The position numbers were made by a program, and so were the translations under genes. The notes beneath the pieces were generated by a model. That model had not been told where the DNA came from. It searched no databases and was given only the letters and a program-made list of their open reading frames with translations. 64,000 nt of DNA. Source: Cordia subcordata. Its lineage: Eukaryota; Streptophyta; Magnoliopsida; Boraginales; Cordiaceae. Below, piece after piece: positions 47,864 to 59,708 of the stretch (positions are counted from its first letter, which is position 1; every line of letters starts with the position of its first letter). The stretch spans positions 15,609,001-15,673,000 of the forward strand of contig JAPTOF010000007.1 in NCBI GenBank assembly GCA_028554755.1, given 5' to 3'.

Positions 47864-50034
47864 CCGGAAAAACCAGCTATACAGTAATCACCTGAAAAGA
47901 ACTGGGAAGGTGAAGATGTATTAGCAGAGAAACGTCGCACAGACGCATATTTTCCTTATGTCACCAGGTGGGGCCATCTATTATTCTTCATGATCAATAT
48001 CATGCGAAAATTTCTTACAAGCATTCAATTTTGTCCTTGCCTTGCATTCTGTTTCATAATCAAGAACAAGGCAATACTTGGCATGCACTATGTGCTCACT
48101 ATCATCTCCCATACTAAACTTCAGCATGCCTACACCTATCATATTACTGATCCGACATCTATCATATTAATGATTACACTCCATCAAAGTTTTATATGAC
48201 TTGCTTAGGCAAATGTACCACTTGTTTCTCCTCATGTCTTTAGCTTACTTTGAATCTCAAGCAATATTACCTATGTATAATTGCTTCGCCAATTTCATAT
48301 GGTCCTAAATGGTACATAACCTATCAAAAGTATGCATATGTGGATTCATGAAAATTGGAGCTAATAACAAATGAAAAGATCCAACATTTTACATCCCATG
48401 GGTGTTGATGGCCAGAGTCCCTTTATGTCCCTCCATGTTGACTAATCCACTACCAAGAGGAATTCCTCGAGTTGCATATTATGAACCAAGAAACTTAGAC
48501 ACGGTCACAAAGTAAACCTCCTGTAGAATGTGAGACAAGAATTGGGTTCTCAGAAATCCTAAATTACAGTCACACTCAATGTCAAAAAGAAGAAATTCTA
48601 GCACAACCACCATATAACACCAGAAATTATTCTTAGCTTTTGATCAGGTGTTTAGCTTAAGTTACATCTGCTATTATACACTTGCACACTTCCATTGCGA
48701 ATAAAATATTTCTAGTCAAAATTCCCAAAATGATGCTTTAACATAGAGTACCATATAGAGAGTCAAATTGAGCGTGTTCATGATACTAGAGAGTGGGACC
48801 CAGACATCCATCCTTGATAATGAAAGTAAGTAATATTACATAGAAATAGTGCAATAAGGGCTTAAAAGAATTGCTAAATGTTATCTACATCAAATAGTTA
48901 TTTTTTGAGTCGGTACATATAGTTCTACTCCCTAATTGCATTGCTTAGTACATTAACATTTGCATTTACTAGAATATGTTATAATTTAACATGCACATGC
49001 AATGGAATACCATCACCCCATCTTTGCATGAAAATGTTGGAATATGTTCCGCTAAATCACGTGATGAGATTATCAATAATCCTGTAGTTGCTTATGGACC
49101 ATTAAAATGCGTCAGACATGCTACAGAAGAACTTCTGTGCTTTGCGAACAAAGCAGAGCGATCTCCAGAACATAGTTAAAACTGTGTAAGTTCATCTCTC
49201 AAGAATGCATGACAATGTAGCACACTGGCGCACCAGTTTCCTAACTTGCACTTTGGAGTTTGTTTCTTCTTCAATACAAGAAATACACAGTCCATCAGGA
49301 ACCAAAAGTTTGAACCTTGGACGTAAAACAAGTCTAAAGCAAAAATATACCTAGGCACACAACATCATCCTCCAAAAAGTGTGTTTTCAATCTGTTTTCT
49401 GCTGTCTTCCAATTTTACTGCTCCCCTGTATATAAAACGCAAAAAAAAAAAAATCTACTCATTTTGCTGTCTTCCAGTATTACTGCTCCCCTGTACGTAA
49501 ATCTCAAATCCACTCACGGTCAACAAAGAAACCCAGAACCACAACCACAAACGCTGACATTGCTTCATCTTATTCTCTTTTCTCTTTCCTAATCCGAGAA
49601 GTGAATTAATTAAGTTTGCATCAAAAGAACCACAAAGCCTTAAACGTCTATAAAACACTATATTTTCCCTATACAGATCTAACCAAATATCATTTATTTT
49701 CGAGATTAACATCAGCAAAACAGACGAAATGGTCATAATGGAGAAGTTAATAGAAGCTTATTCTTTCGATAATCACCATTAAGTTAAAAGAATTCGATTT
49801 TCCCCTTTTCTTCACAATAATCAATTGACAGCTTCATCATCATATCACATTGCGAAAGATCAACGGATCGGATCAACAATTAAGATCTAACTAGCACAAA
49901 CACAGACGCACATGTGTATGCACACACAACTGAAGCAAAATGTTCAATAGGTAGAAAATTAATAAAAAAGAAATGTAGTGAATACATATACATAAAAGTA
50001 TGTGATTGTGTGGATAGAAGAGAAAATCACGAAC
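47864..50034 (-). other. Probable SYP61 5' UTR intron
   Basis: 2.2 kb with no recognised gene. The presumed acceptor is a TAG at about 47881 shortly upstream of the ATG, and the donor is GTTCGT at 50034. At 49398-49505 a block of about 50 bases (TTTGCTGTCTTCCARTWTTA...CTGCTCCCCTGTA) occurs twice in tandem, about 64 bases apart. A 93-codon frame at 49455-49736 overlaps this repeat and is not called. Confidence 0.4.
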
Positions 50035-50098
50035 CTCCAAAAGCGGTGGAGCTCAGAGAGTTGCAATCGGAGCAAATTGGAGAGTTAGATCTTCCATT
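50035..50098 (-). other. Probable SYP61 5' UTR exon
   Basis: On the minus strand a C/T-rich leader-like stretch (GATCTAACTCTCC, CTCTCTGAGCTCCACCGC) ends in GGAG|GTTCGT, an acceptable splice donor. It lies upstream of SYP61 with no other gene between. The start of transcription and the splice are inferred only; a transcript read would settle it. Confidence 0.4.
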
Positions 50099-50127
50099 TT
50101 GTTAATAATAAGGTTGGGGGAGACTAG

Positions 50128-50250
50128 AATGGCTATTGGGTTATTGGGCTATTGGGTTTTGGGCTCTTGGTGATTGGGCTATTGGGTTATTGGATTATTG
50201 GGCTATCAGGTAATTGGCTACAGGGTTATTGGGCTAACGGGCTTGAGGCT
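50128..50250. promoter_or_regulatory. G-rich TGGGCTATT repeat next to SYP61
   Basis: A degenerate tandem repeat of ATTGGGCTATTGGGTT. It contains several TGGGCT words (site II type, TGGGCY, known targets of TCP factors in promoters of housekeeping genes) and four GGG runs with 4-5 base loops at 50138, 50146, 50154 and 50161, enough for a quadruplex on the plus strand. It lies about 30-150 bases upstream of the presumed SYP61 leader. Role inferred. Confidence 0.5.
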
Positions 50251-50328
50251 TTGAGACCTCGTAGTGATTGAGGTTAGTTTAGTTTTAACATCGAGCATTT
50301 AAGAGTAGGACGAGTTTGGTGCAACTTA

Positions 50329-50761
50329 GAGCCTGTTTGGCTTTGCTTATTTTTAAGTGCTTATAAGCAGGTGTTTTTTATAAGTTAAAAGGCACTTTTA
50401 AGCTAGTAATAAATAAGTAAAGATGTATTTTGATAATATGTACTTAAAAGCGCTGACATATTTGGTAACTAAGTGCTTATAAGTAGCAATAATAGTTAAA
50501 ATGATTAAAAAGGACATATAACTAATTAATTTGGTAAATAAGTGTATTCAAGTGTAAGGACAAATATGTCATTTTAATAGAGTTGGCCACCAGGCTTATA
50601 AGTACCAAAAAAAAAAAAAAAGTAGCTCCAAGTTGCTTTTTTTTTTCCCCTACTTATAAGTAACCTTAAATAGCTTATAAGCAAGTTTGCCAAACATGTA
50701 ACTTTTTATTTTTGGCTTATAAGCTAGTTTGACCAGCTTATAAGCAAAGCCAAACACCCTC
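50329..50761. mobile_element. Tourist-like MITE, target duplication TTA
   Basis: 433 bases with long ends, GAGCCTGTTTGGCTTTGCTT on the left and, reversed, GAGGGTGTTTGGCTTTGCTT on the right, and TTA at both flanks (50326-50328, 50762-50764). Subterminal TTATAAGC repeats are present. TWA duplication and ends fit PIF/Harbinger Tourist MITEs. Confidence 0.8.
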
Positions 50762-50764
50762 TTA

Positions 50765-52313
50765 GGCCAACTTAGGTTTCATTTTTGTAATATATATATT
50801 ATAGAAAATATCTCTTTTTAATAATAATATTTTGAATTATTTTTCAAAAAAAGTATAATCTATTTAAAAAAATTAATTTGGGCTTTTCTACGAAAAACTA
50901 GAAATTTGTACTTTTAAAAAAAAAGTAATTTTTCTAAAACTTATATAATTCTCTTTTTCTTTTAAAACCAATCCAAATGAGCCCTGTGTTTTGGTCAGAA
51001 GTATAGAATGTGAAAATTCTTGTGTCAACCTAGACTAATGTCAATCCAAATTGGCCCAATAATTAAATGATAGGTGGCAATTAAATTATTTAATGTTTTT
51101 GTTTAAAAAAATTTCAATTACCTTCTTACCCCTTCACATACTTACTGTAATATCGTGTAAAGTAGGACAAATTAGAAAGGTAGTGACTCAAATGGGCATG
51201 TGATGCAACAAATGCATCTTCCTGCCAAATAGAATGGTTCAAAATAGAAAGGGTGAAAGCAGATTAGGTGGGGGTGGTTCGTCTCAGGGGTGACAATCGC
51301 TTATACCCCAGGTCCCTCGTCGGCTAGCCCTTTCAAAGGGACTAGAACATCTATTGAGACAGGCTTTGACCTTCTTACACTTATCATAGTGGTGACAAGT
51401 GATAGAGAATTAAGGTTTGATTCCAAAGAGGAAGCCTGAGAAAAGGCTACAACATCCGAGCAAGGTAGCAAGCATGCCAATCACCTAATCCTAACATAAG
51501 GAGGTAGTGACAATAGATAACAATCCCGAGCTCAAAGGATCTAGTAATTGAAATGAGTACAATGTACATCCCTTAATGAGAATCCATTATAGGGCAAGTT
51601 TGGTGCCAATTATAACGGTAATTCTAGCTCCAATAATGTATATTTAAGTTGTTGCAGTTAAAAAGCTTGTAGTTAGACGTTGGGATGGGTTGGCGGTCCC
51701 GTCAAGTCAACACCGGTAGTCTCGTCCCTTCTCCCATCAACGCGTTCCTAACCTTAATTGGACGGGTTGTGCCTCTGACGTTGTTACTTTGAAGAAATTA
51801 AAGTGCTCAAAGCAAGTTTACACTCTAATACCGCATTAAATTTACTACCTTATCTAAAAGTTTAAGTTTATAGAGAGTATTGATATACTTAATTATTTTA
51901 TTAACAAGAAGTACCATCTCAATGGTATCTATGCATTAGCCTTGGTTTTCTACACAAGGATCTTTAAGATTGATCATATTTCATGAGCTTCTTTGTGAAG
52001 TACATCTACCTACATATAGATCTTGATAGCTTTATTGGTGTCCGCTCTCAAGGAATTAAATGACATAAAACATATGTTTAGAAATGTCTTAAATGTCAGC
52101 ATTCATTAACTTATAACCTTTTGTAACTCGACCCTTCTATAACTCGACCCTTCTCTAATTGATTCCTTGAGTTATCATTTATATATTAAATAAAAAAAGC
52201 ATTAATAATGACATAAACAAGTTTAAGCGATACCTTCTTATTGACATATTATTTAAAAAAGACTACTAACTGTAAAACATTCTTTATAATTCTACACCAA
52301 ATAATTTACTAGA
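50765..52313. other. Intergenic, nothing clear
   Basis: 51250-51790 is less AT-rich than its surroundings (CCCAGGTCCCTCGTCGGCTA, GGCGGTCCCGTCAAGTCAAC) and may be an unrecognised transposon remnant, but it has no open frame or ends that I can identify. The remainder is AT-rich without features. Confidence 0.35.
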
Positions 52314-52330
52314 GAATTGCATCTCTAGCT

Positions 52331-52605
52331 TGAATGTCTTGAATTGTTTTTCCAGTCTCAAAGGCTACGTAAGTTTCATGAAAATCCTTGCTTGAGGTTG
52401 ATCTTCCATTTTCATTCTCAAGAGGAAAGAATGAAGAGGCGGAATCAATCTCTTCTTCGGGAGAAATGTGCAAAACTTTTGCAATAGAAATGGAATATTT
52501 AGCTTCTTTTGCTTGCAATTTAGCTAAAAGTCTAGCACTAGACCTCGTTGGACAAGAGCTCTTCTTAGACCTTGTTGGACAAGAGCTCTTCTTCTTCTTA
52601 CCCAT
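52331..52605 (-). pseudogene. Inverted ORF1 N-terminal segment of the LINE
   Basis: Minus-strand frame from ATG 52605: MGKKKKSSCPTRS, where the SSCPTRS block occurs twice (27-base tandem repeat), then ARLLAKLQAKEAKYSIS and an acidic stretch, with FETGKTIQDIQA at the element edge. The frame runs a few codons into the target duplication by chance. It lies inside the LINE boundaries, head to head with the plus-strand ORF1, so I read it as the inverted 5' part of the same element. It has no other recognised identity. Confidence 0.55.
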
Positions 52606-53281
52606 GAATTCAAAACTTGATAGGGTTAAGGGATAGGTTTAGGAACTTAGAAGAGTTGCCTGTTGATGGGTTAACTTGGGCAAAAATGCAAAGGTTTAAT
52701 GGTGAAAAATCAGTTGATACTTCGGGAGGAAGGTTAATTTCGAAGAAAGATAGTGTAGGGGGAAAAAAGTGCTTTTACTGACAAAAGAAAGCAAAAGGAG
52801 ATGCACCTACTAACGAGAATCATTCTTTTTATGTACAAAATAGTACCTTTGCTACTAAAAACACTCCTAATTTGATAACTCATGTACCTAGAACAAATTT
52901 TGCTAATGTGGGGGCACAATTCAAATGCATTTCAGCAAGATAATTTGGCTAATTTCTCTGCACTGAATGCTTAGCCAGTTGGAAGTCCAATCAAGCAATA
53001 TTTGCACTCCATAGTTAATAATGTGGCTGCCACGTCAAACGCATATGCCACACATTTGAGAAGTCAAAAATGAACATTTTCAGTCAAGTTTCTGACAATA
53101 TGAATAAAAAAAAAAGTACAAGGTAGAAACTCTTTTTCTCAAGCTCCTTAAAATGCTCAATCTAACTTTCTAGCAAAATTCAAATGATGGTGCTTCATGG
53201 AGAAAATACAACAACCATCCAAGGTAAATTCCTGAAAACTCTCCTCCTATTAGAAATTATAAAGGACTCTTTGCTAAAAAT

Positions 53282-53452
53282 AGGGATGGCAATAGGACAA
53301 GTGACTTAGGGTACCTGGTGTCGATCGACCCGATTAAAATTCAATAAATATTTGGCCCATTAAAACACCAAAACGAAATGATTAAAAATACCTGCTAGGG
53401 TTTGGGATAGAACTTGGATTGAACCCCCAGGTATCCGCATTCCCGAACATGG

Positions 53453-53499
<47 letters not shown>

Positions 53500-53991
53500 A
53501 TATGTGTGTGTGTGTGTGTGTATATTTTAGATGTTTTATATTTATTAATTAATTATAGTATTAGGTGCATATTATACACTAAAAATTAAGAGAAATTGCT
53601 ACTTTCTAGTAGTAATAAGGTTTGAACCATCAACCTTTTACTCTTTAAAATTTTATCATTTTAATGCATTTTAAAAATATTATTTAATTTTTTGGGGCAA
53701 AAATAGAAAATTTATTTAAATGGTTAGTTATTTGAAATTTAGTGATTTAATTCGGGTTCTGCATCTTGAATTCGGGTTTGTGATGTTTCTTTTAAAAATT
53801 TTATTTAAATTTTAATTTTTTTTTTCGGGTTTGGGACGTTTCGGGCACCCGCGGATTTGGGACATTCCGGGAATGGGATTCTTATTTAATTTTTGTCTGA
53901 GTTTAGGACAGAAATAGAAATCAGGATGCTATTCAGATGACAGGCTTGATATTCCTTCGTGAGTAGTGTACATGTTCCGTTGTCATCCCTA
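53282..53991. mobile_element. AGGGATGGCAA-ended DNA transposon nested in the LINE
   Basis: 710 bases with imperfect ends TAGGGATGGCAATAGGACAAG and, reversed, TAGGGATGACAACGGAACATG. Flanks GCTAAAAAT (53273-53281) and GCTAAAGAT (53992-54000) look like an 8-9-base target duplication. Joining the flanks restores the ORF1 reading GLFAKDGSLPK. Inside are CGGGTTTGGGACGTTTCGGG-type repeats and the TG microsatellite. It inserted after the LINE did. Confidence 0.7.
53453..53525. repeat. (TA)n(TG)n microsatellite
   Basis: TATATATATA followed by about 14 TG units, an interruption (TATGTGTATA) and about 9 more TG units. It sits inside the nested transposon. Confidence 0.9.
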
Positions 53992-54849
53992 GCTAAAGAT
54001 GGATCTTTACCGAAGTTGAGTTCGAATATGCTTGGAAGCCATCTATTTGCTCCAATTACGAAATGGTTGGATATGTTGATACTTATTGCCCTCAAAATCA
54101 AAGTCAAAATGCTCAACCATTGAAAAACAAAACTTCCTCACTTTATGCACCAAGGAAAAAAACCAAAAGAAGATTGGAAAGTGGTAGGAAAAAAACCAAC
54201 TCCTACTAATAAAAACGAGTCAAACTATGAAAAACCAAAGAATGTGGAAGAAAAAGAAAAAGAGAAGAATATTGGGGATAAATCCCAACCAAATTCACCT
54301 ATTCTTAATGCAAAGTCCACCAAATAGGCAAACTAGTCAAAATTTCAGCAAGAGAACACTTTTGAAGTCTTGAACTGCATTGAGGAGGAAAATGCAAACA
54401 TTGTGGGGAAAGAAGATGCAAAAACAATTGAAAAAAGTGAGATTGGTGACCAACTAACCGTTGAAGCAAAAGATGGGATAAATTCCACAGGGTTACTTGC
54501 TTCCCTGCCCATTTCTCAATTATCTTTGCATAGAACATTAGGGGACTAAATTCATCCAGTCAATAAAAGGAAGTTTCTCTCTTTGTAAATGGATATGCTG
54601 TGGACTTTTTTTGCATCTTGGAAACAAAGGTCATTAATGTTTCTTGTTGCTCTTCTATTGTCTCACATTTTGATAACTTGGGCTTTACAAATTATGTTGA
54701 TAAAATATTGCTGGTAGGCTTTGACTTCTTTCAGAAAAAAAAAAAAAAGGATTAATATCTCTATTGTTTGATCCATGGATCAAGCACTCCTATGTCATTT
54801 TCAAACAAAATAGTGTCTCTCCTTTCTATGTGGCTTTTGTCTATGCTAG

Positions 54850-57800
54850 AAATGATCAAGTAAAGAGACAAATTGTGGAAAAAGATTGAAGAATGGAGCT
54901 GACTTTATTCCATGGAACCCTTTTGTGTTATTGGTCATTTCAATGAAGTCTTATTTTGTGAAGATAGATCATCTTCTAATACTTTCCCAACAAGTTCAAA
55001 AAATTTCAAGAATTATGTTGCAAAGGCTGAATTATTGGACTTCAAAGGAATTGGCCCTCATTTCACATGGACCAGCAAAGGATCAAGCAACAACTTCATT
55101 GCAAGCAAGCTAGAGACTTTTGGTAAGTTGTAATTGGCTTGATTTATTCCAAAACTCTTATATTTTGATTGATGCTCCAGGTATCTTGGAGCGCTCCTCT
55201 CTCATTATGCATACAAGCTCTTTTCGGCCATCTTCTCCAAAGTCCTTTAAATTCTATAATGCATGAACAAACCATGATCTTCTCTTGGAGGTTGGCAAGG
55301 AACATTAGAGTACACAGGTCTTGGGTACTCTAATGTTTAAACTTACTAAAAAACAAAAGCTCCTCAAATCAGCCCTTAAGAAGTTTAACAAAAGACACTT
55401 TGCATGCATCACAATAAATTCAAAAGGCAAGGAATGAACTTCATGGAGTTCATATGGCTATTCTTAGAGGTGATATTGAGAAAGATTTGATCAATCAAGA
55501 GAAGAATCTTTTGGTGAACATGGAAGAGCTTAAATCCACATATTTGACCATGCTACATCAAAAACCCAAGTTGCAATAGATTAAGAAGGGTGATTCAAAT
55601 GCCAAATTCTTTCTTAATATGATATAGGGATGAAAGATAAAAATTCTATTGGTGCCATCAAATATAGCAATAGGGTTATTCTTACAAATGAAAAAGAGGT
55701 AAGAATTGAATTCTTATCTTATTTCCAACAACTCCTCAGAACTCTTACCACTTTTCAAGCAAATGTTGATGTTCTCAAGAATATTATGGATAAATTTATA
55801 TGGGAAGAAGATGTCCAAAAGTTGCAAGCTCCTATCACAACGGATGAAATTAAATAAGCACTTTTCTCTCTCAACTCAAAATAAAAAAGGTCCAGGCTTG
55901 ATTAGATATGCTTCTCATTTGTACAAAGTGGCATGGGATATTGTTGGTATGGATGTGCTTAGCGCAATCTTTTCATTTTTGCATGCAATCTTCTCAAGGA
56001 GGTATACTCTATTATTATTGCACTTATTCCTAAAATCTAAAACCCCTCTATAGTTAAGGACTTTAGGCCTATTTGTTGTTGTAACACCATATACAAGCGC
56101 ATTTCTAAAGTACTTGCAAATAGACTTAAAAATCCTTGTCCCACATTATCTCTTGGAATCAATCAACCTTTATTAAAAATAGGCTCATTAATGAGAATAT
56201 TCTCATTGCTCATGATTTGTTGAGGGGTTAGTCAAGGACACATATCTTCCCAAAATGTACTCTAAAAGTTGACATTATGAAAGCTTTTGACACTTTGAAT
56301 TGGGATTTCATTAAAAGTGCTCTCATTGCTTTTGGCTCACCTCATATCTTTATGGAATGGGTTATGGTTTTTGTTTCTTCTCCAAGATTCTCTATTGCAA
56401 TCAATGGTAGTTTGGAGGGCTATTTCAAAGGTGCAAATGGAATTAGGGAAGGGTACCCTCTTTCTCCTTACCATTTTGTCATTTGCATGGATTCTTACTT
56501 GTATGTTGAATAAATTAGCTAAAATTTCAGATTTCAAGTTTCGTCCTAATGTGCCAAGCTGAAGCTTAATTATCTTTGTTTTGGGGATGAATTTTTCATC
56601 TTTTACAAAGGGGATATCATATCTATTGCTTGCGTTATTGATACTTTGAAGGAGTTCTACACATTTTCAGGGTTGAAAGTTAATCAATCTAACAGTGACA
56701 TCTTCTTTGGAAGCCTTACAAATGCAAAAAAAGATGCTATCATTGACATGGTTGGTCTCAAAGAAGTTGAGCACCCTATTCATTATTTAGGCATCCCCTT
56801 GTCTCAAGAAAGTTGAGAAAATCTTATTGCATGCCTCTCAATTAGAAAATCACAAACCCGTTTGACAATTAGACAAATAGATTTCTCTCTTTTGTGGGTA
56901 TAATGCTCCTTAATAGAACCACTCTTATCCAAATCTACTTCTTTTGGGCTAGTGAAATTCTTCTTCCTAAGGAAGTCCTTGACAACATTGAATCAAAATT
57001 CAAAGCTTTCTTACAGAGGAATACGGGTCCGAAAGTTGCATGCAAAGAAGTTTGTTTGCCTCTTGATGAAGGATGGCTTGGGGTGAGAAGAATTGTAGAT
57101 ATTGATGCTACATTTATGCTCAGAATCTTTTGGAGAATATATGCATACCGAGATATCCTTTGGATCAATTGGATACATGCAAAGTGCATTAAAAATGGAC
57201 CCATTTGAACACTTAGATGTCTCATGGATGCTAGATGTATTTTAAAGACTTTGCTTAAGTGTCGAGAAGTTGCTAGACCACAAATATTGCCTAATCTTGA
57301 TGATGGTTCAAGCATTCACGTTTGGCATGATTGGTGGCACCTAGAAGGAGTTCTTGCACATTATTAGAGCAGCTCTTTCCCGATCCCCAGCCTTTATGCA
57401 AAGGTCAGCAATATTCCTCAAAATGATACTTGTGAGTGGCTATTGCATCTCATAAACCTTAACCCATTCTAATTCAATCTCTTGCATAACTCAGCTGCCA
57501 TGGAAACTATTATTTGGAAGGTTTCATCAAATGGCCTTTTCTCTTTTAAATGTACATGGGACCACATTAAGAGAAAGAGGAATACAAACTGCATGGTTTA
57601 ATTATGTATGGTTCAAAGGTCATGTTCCAAAACATGCTTTTATTTGTTGGAGCACTAAAATCTGGCTATCAAAGAGGGGTTGCTTCACAAATACTAGCTG
57701 CATATTTTTTTTATTATTTGGGATGTGAAATGAGGATCCATCTCTACTTTCAGTGTTCTTTTACTAGAAGAATTTGTAGAAGAGGCTTAAAGCTTACTCT

Positions 57801-58095
57801 TGTGGGAGAACATCTTATTCATTGGGTAGACACCATTCCTTACTTTATTCCTTTTGCACTTGAGAAGAACTTGAAAACCACCCTCTTGAAGCTTTTTTTT
57901 GGAGCATCTATCTACCATGTTTGGATTGAGCAATATGGTGGATTATTCAACCATGAAGCAAGAATGGAAGAGCAATTTTTTGTTTGTATTTATAATGATG
58001 TTAAATCAAAATTTTCTTTTGGTAGGAGGTTTACTTCCTCTAGCTTGCACAGAGCCTTATGTAGTTTGTGGAAAATAGAAGATATACTTGAATAG
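54850..58095 (+). pseudogene. LINE ORF2: endonuclease and reverse transcriptase, inactive
   Basis: In order: endonuclease C-terminal half (CVIGHFNEVLFCEDRS, GPHFTWTSKGSSNNF, 54912-55120), linker, RT with KVDIMKAFDTLNWDF (about 56263), INGSLEGYFKGANGIREG and PLSPYHFVICMD (56280-56500), FGDEFFIFYKGD where the polymerase FADD motif is expected, then FSGLKVNQSNS and HYLGIPLS, and the zinc-finger tail (FQCSFTRRICRRG, FGASIYHVWIEQYGGLF). The order is that of L1-type ORF2. The catalytic DD is changed to DE, and several stops and frameshifts are present. Confidence 0.85.
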
Positions 58096-58195
58096 GCTGT
58101 CCATTTTTTGTTCATCTTCACCCATTGTACGTGTACTTTGTTTGAATCAATACAAAACTTATTGATTTTACAAAAAAAGAAATGTATCTCTAGCT

Positions 58196-58478
58196 CATAT
58201 GGCCAACATTTATCCTAATGACATTACCAGTTGCATATCACGAGAAACTTAACAAATTATCAGTTGGATCTTTCTTTATTCATTACAAATGCCGTAACAA
58301 ACATTTGTCCTAGAAAGATTAATAGTTGCATATCCAGAAAGCTTAAGAAATTATTGTCAATTGATTCTTTCTTTAATCAATATAAATGGCGACCATTTTT
58401 CCCTTTTTTTTTTTTTCAAATTTCATTGCAAATTTTCACGTTCTTTTCTTTATTCAATACAAATTTCACAAGCCCTTA
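58196..58478. other. Gap between LINE and CPT stop codon
   Basis: Short AT-rich spacer that includes two similar phrases (GTTGCATATCACGAGAAACTTAACAAATTATCA and GTTGCATATCCAGAAAGCTTAAGAAATTATT, read in part) about 100 bases apart. It must hold the 3' UTR of the CPT gene. Confidence 0.45.
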
Positions 58479-59087
58479 CTATTTGCGTTGGCCAAAACGT
58501 CTCTCCCTTCCCTGAAATGAACGCAAGGCCTCTACAAAATCTGCTTTCCCAAAGTCAGGAAACAATTTTTTTGTAAAGTAGAGCTCAGTATAGGCTAGCT
58601 GCCACAGCATGAAGTTGCTGATTCTGAGTTCACCACTAGTTCGTATAAGCAAATCAGGGTTCGCATACTTGGTAAACTTTGTTTCTAGTTCTTGTTCAAA
58701 GAGGTTTTCTTCAATATCTTCTACTTGAATAAGACCATCCCTTACTTTGGTAGCAATGCTTTTGCTTGCTTGCAAGATATCATATCGTCCACTATAATTC
58801 AAAGCCATTACGAAATTAAAGCGAGAGTTGGATTTTTTGTGCTCCTCACTTAATGTTATCAAATTTTGCAATGACTTAGGAAGACCTGACTTACTCCCAA
58901 TAGTCGATAGCTTTATGTCATCATCCATGTCAAAGTGAAAATCCATGAGAAAACCAAAGAAAGCTATATAGTTAAATTGGAAAACAAAATGGGTAAGTCT
59001 CGAATTGGAGTCATAATTTAAGGCAAGCAGTAATGAGAAACTACTATTAACCTCTTTAAAAAGCATGGAAAACAAAACATATACTAA

Positions 59088-59708
59088 GGATCTGTTCGGT
59101 AAAACTAGCTATTAAGATAGCTGATAGCTGTTTAGCTAGCTGATTGAAGAAAATCTATTTAATAAAATTAACTGTTAAATTAGTTGATCAATATAAAAAT
59201 GATGTAAAAGGACATTGATATCATATTACTATTATCATTGTTGCTATAATAATTCATAAGATAACATATTTTGTAGTTAGATATTTATTTTTTTAATAAT
59301 TTTTTAATATTAAAATGTAACTAATTTTTTGATAAAATATTTGTTTCAATATTATAAAAATTAATTTTAATAGATTCAAATTTTATTTTGCAAAAAAAAA
59401 AACTAATAAAACTTATACTTTTCAGTATATGTTGATTTTGAAATTTATTTTTGTTTATATTTGTAGAAGAAAAGGTAAAAATACAGAGAAAGATAGGATA
59501 AAGAGCAGAATTGCTGAAAAGATGAAGAAAGGGTAGAATTGCCAAAAATAAAAAGTTCAAAGTTACTTGAAAGACTAAAATTTTTAATTTTAAAAAAAAA
59601 CTAGTTAAAATACTAAAAACTATCCAAAAAGCTGGTTAAAATATTGTTTTATTGAATAATAATAACTTGAATAAATGCTATTTTGAAACTACCCTTACCG
59701 AACATGCC
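59088..59708. mobile_element. DNA transposon remnant, family B copy 3
   Basis: Ends GGATCTGTTCGGTAAAACTAG and CTACCCTTACCGAACATGCC. The left end matches the reversed right end of 37532-38329 (CTGTTCGGYAAAAYTARCT, GATAGCTGTTTA). The inside holds AGAATTGCCAAAAATAAAAAG words shared with 13500-14153. It lies in the CPT intron between exons 2 and 3. Non-coding. Confidence 0.6.

Larger units (their letters stand above)
52640..54560 (+). pseudogene. LINE ORF1 remainder, inactive
   Basis: Plus-strand reading shows LPVDGLTWAKMQRFNGEKSV near 52660, DAPTNENHSFYVQN and TPNLITHVPRTNF, then after the nested transposon AKDGSLPKLSSNML and a lysine- and glutamate-rich stretch (KKPKEDWKVVGKK, 54145-54327). 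This composition and order suit the nucleic-acid-binding ORF1 of plant LINEs. Stops occur near 52780, 52940 and later. Confidence 0.55.
52331..58178 (+). mobile_element. L1-type LINE with 5' inversion
   Basis: Bounded by a 17-base target duplication with two mismatches: GAATTGCATCTCTAGCT (52314-52330) and GAAATGTATCTCTAGCT (58179-58195). The right copy follows directly on the 3' A-tail (TTTTACAAAAAAA). Order: inverted ORF1 start (minus strand, 52605-52331), plus-strand ORF1 remainder, endonuclease, reverse transcriptase, zinc-finger end. A 0.7-kb DNA transposon is nested at 53282-53991. Many stops and frameshifts make it inactive. Removing the nested element leaves about 5.1 kb, close to full length for plant L1 elements. 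Confidence 0.82.

Noticed and set aside
49455..49736. 93-codon minus-strand frame upstream of SYP61 as an N-terminal extension or separate gene
   Set aside because: It covers a tandem repeat, does not splice in phase to the SYP61 start, and SYP61 is already full length from 47863.
58964..59075. The 58479-59075 frame taken whole as the CPT C-terminal exon
   Set aside because: Residues upstream of about 58963 ([16 protein letters not shown] and so on) have no CPT counterpart and would add some 25 extra residues; more likely intron.
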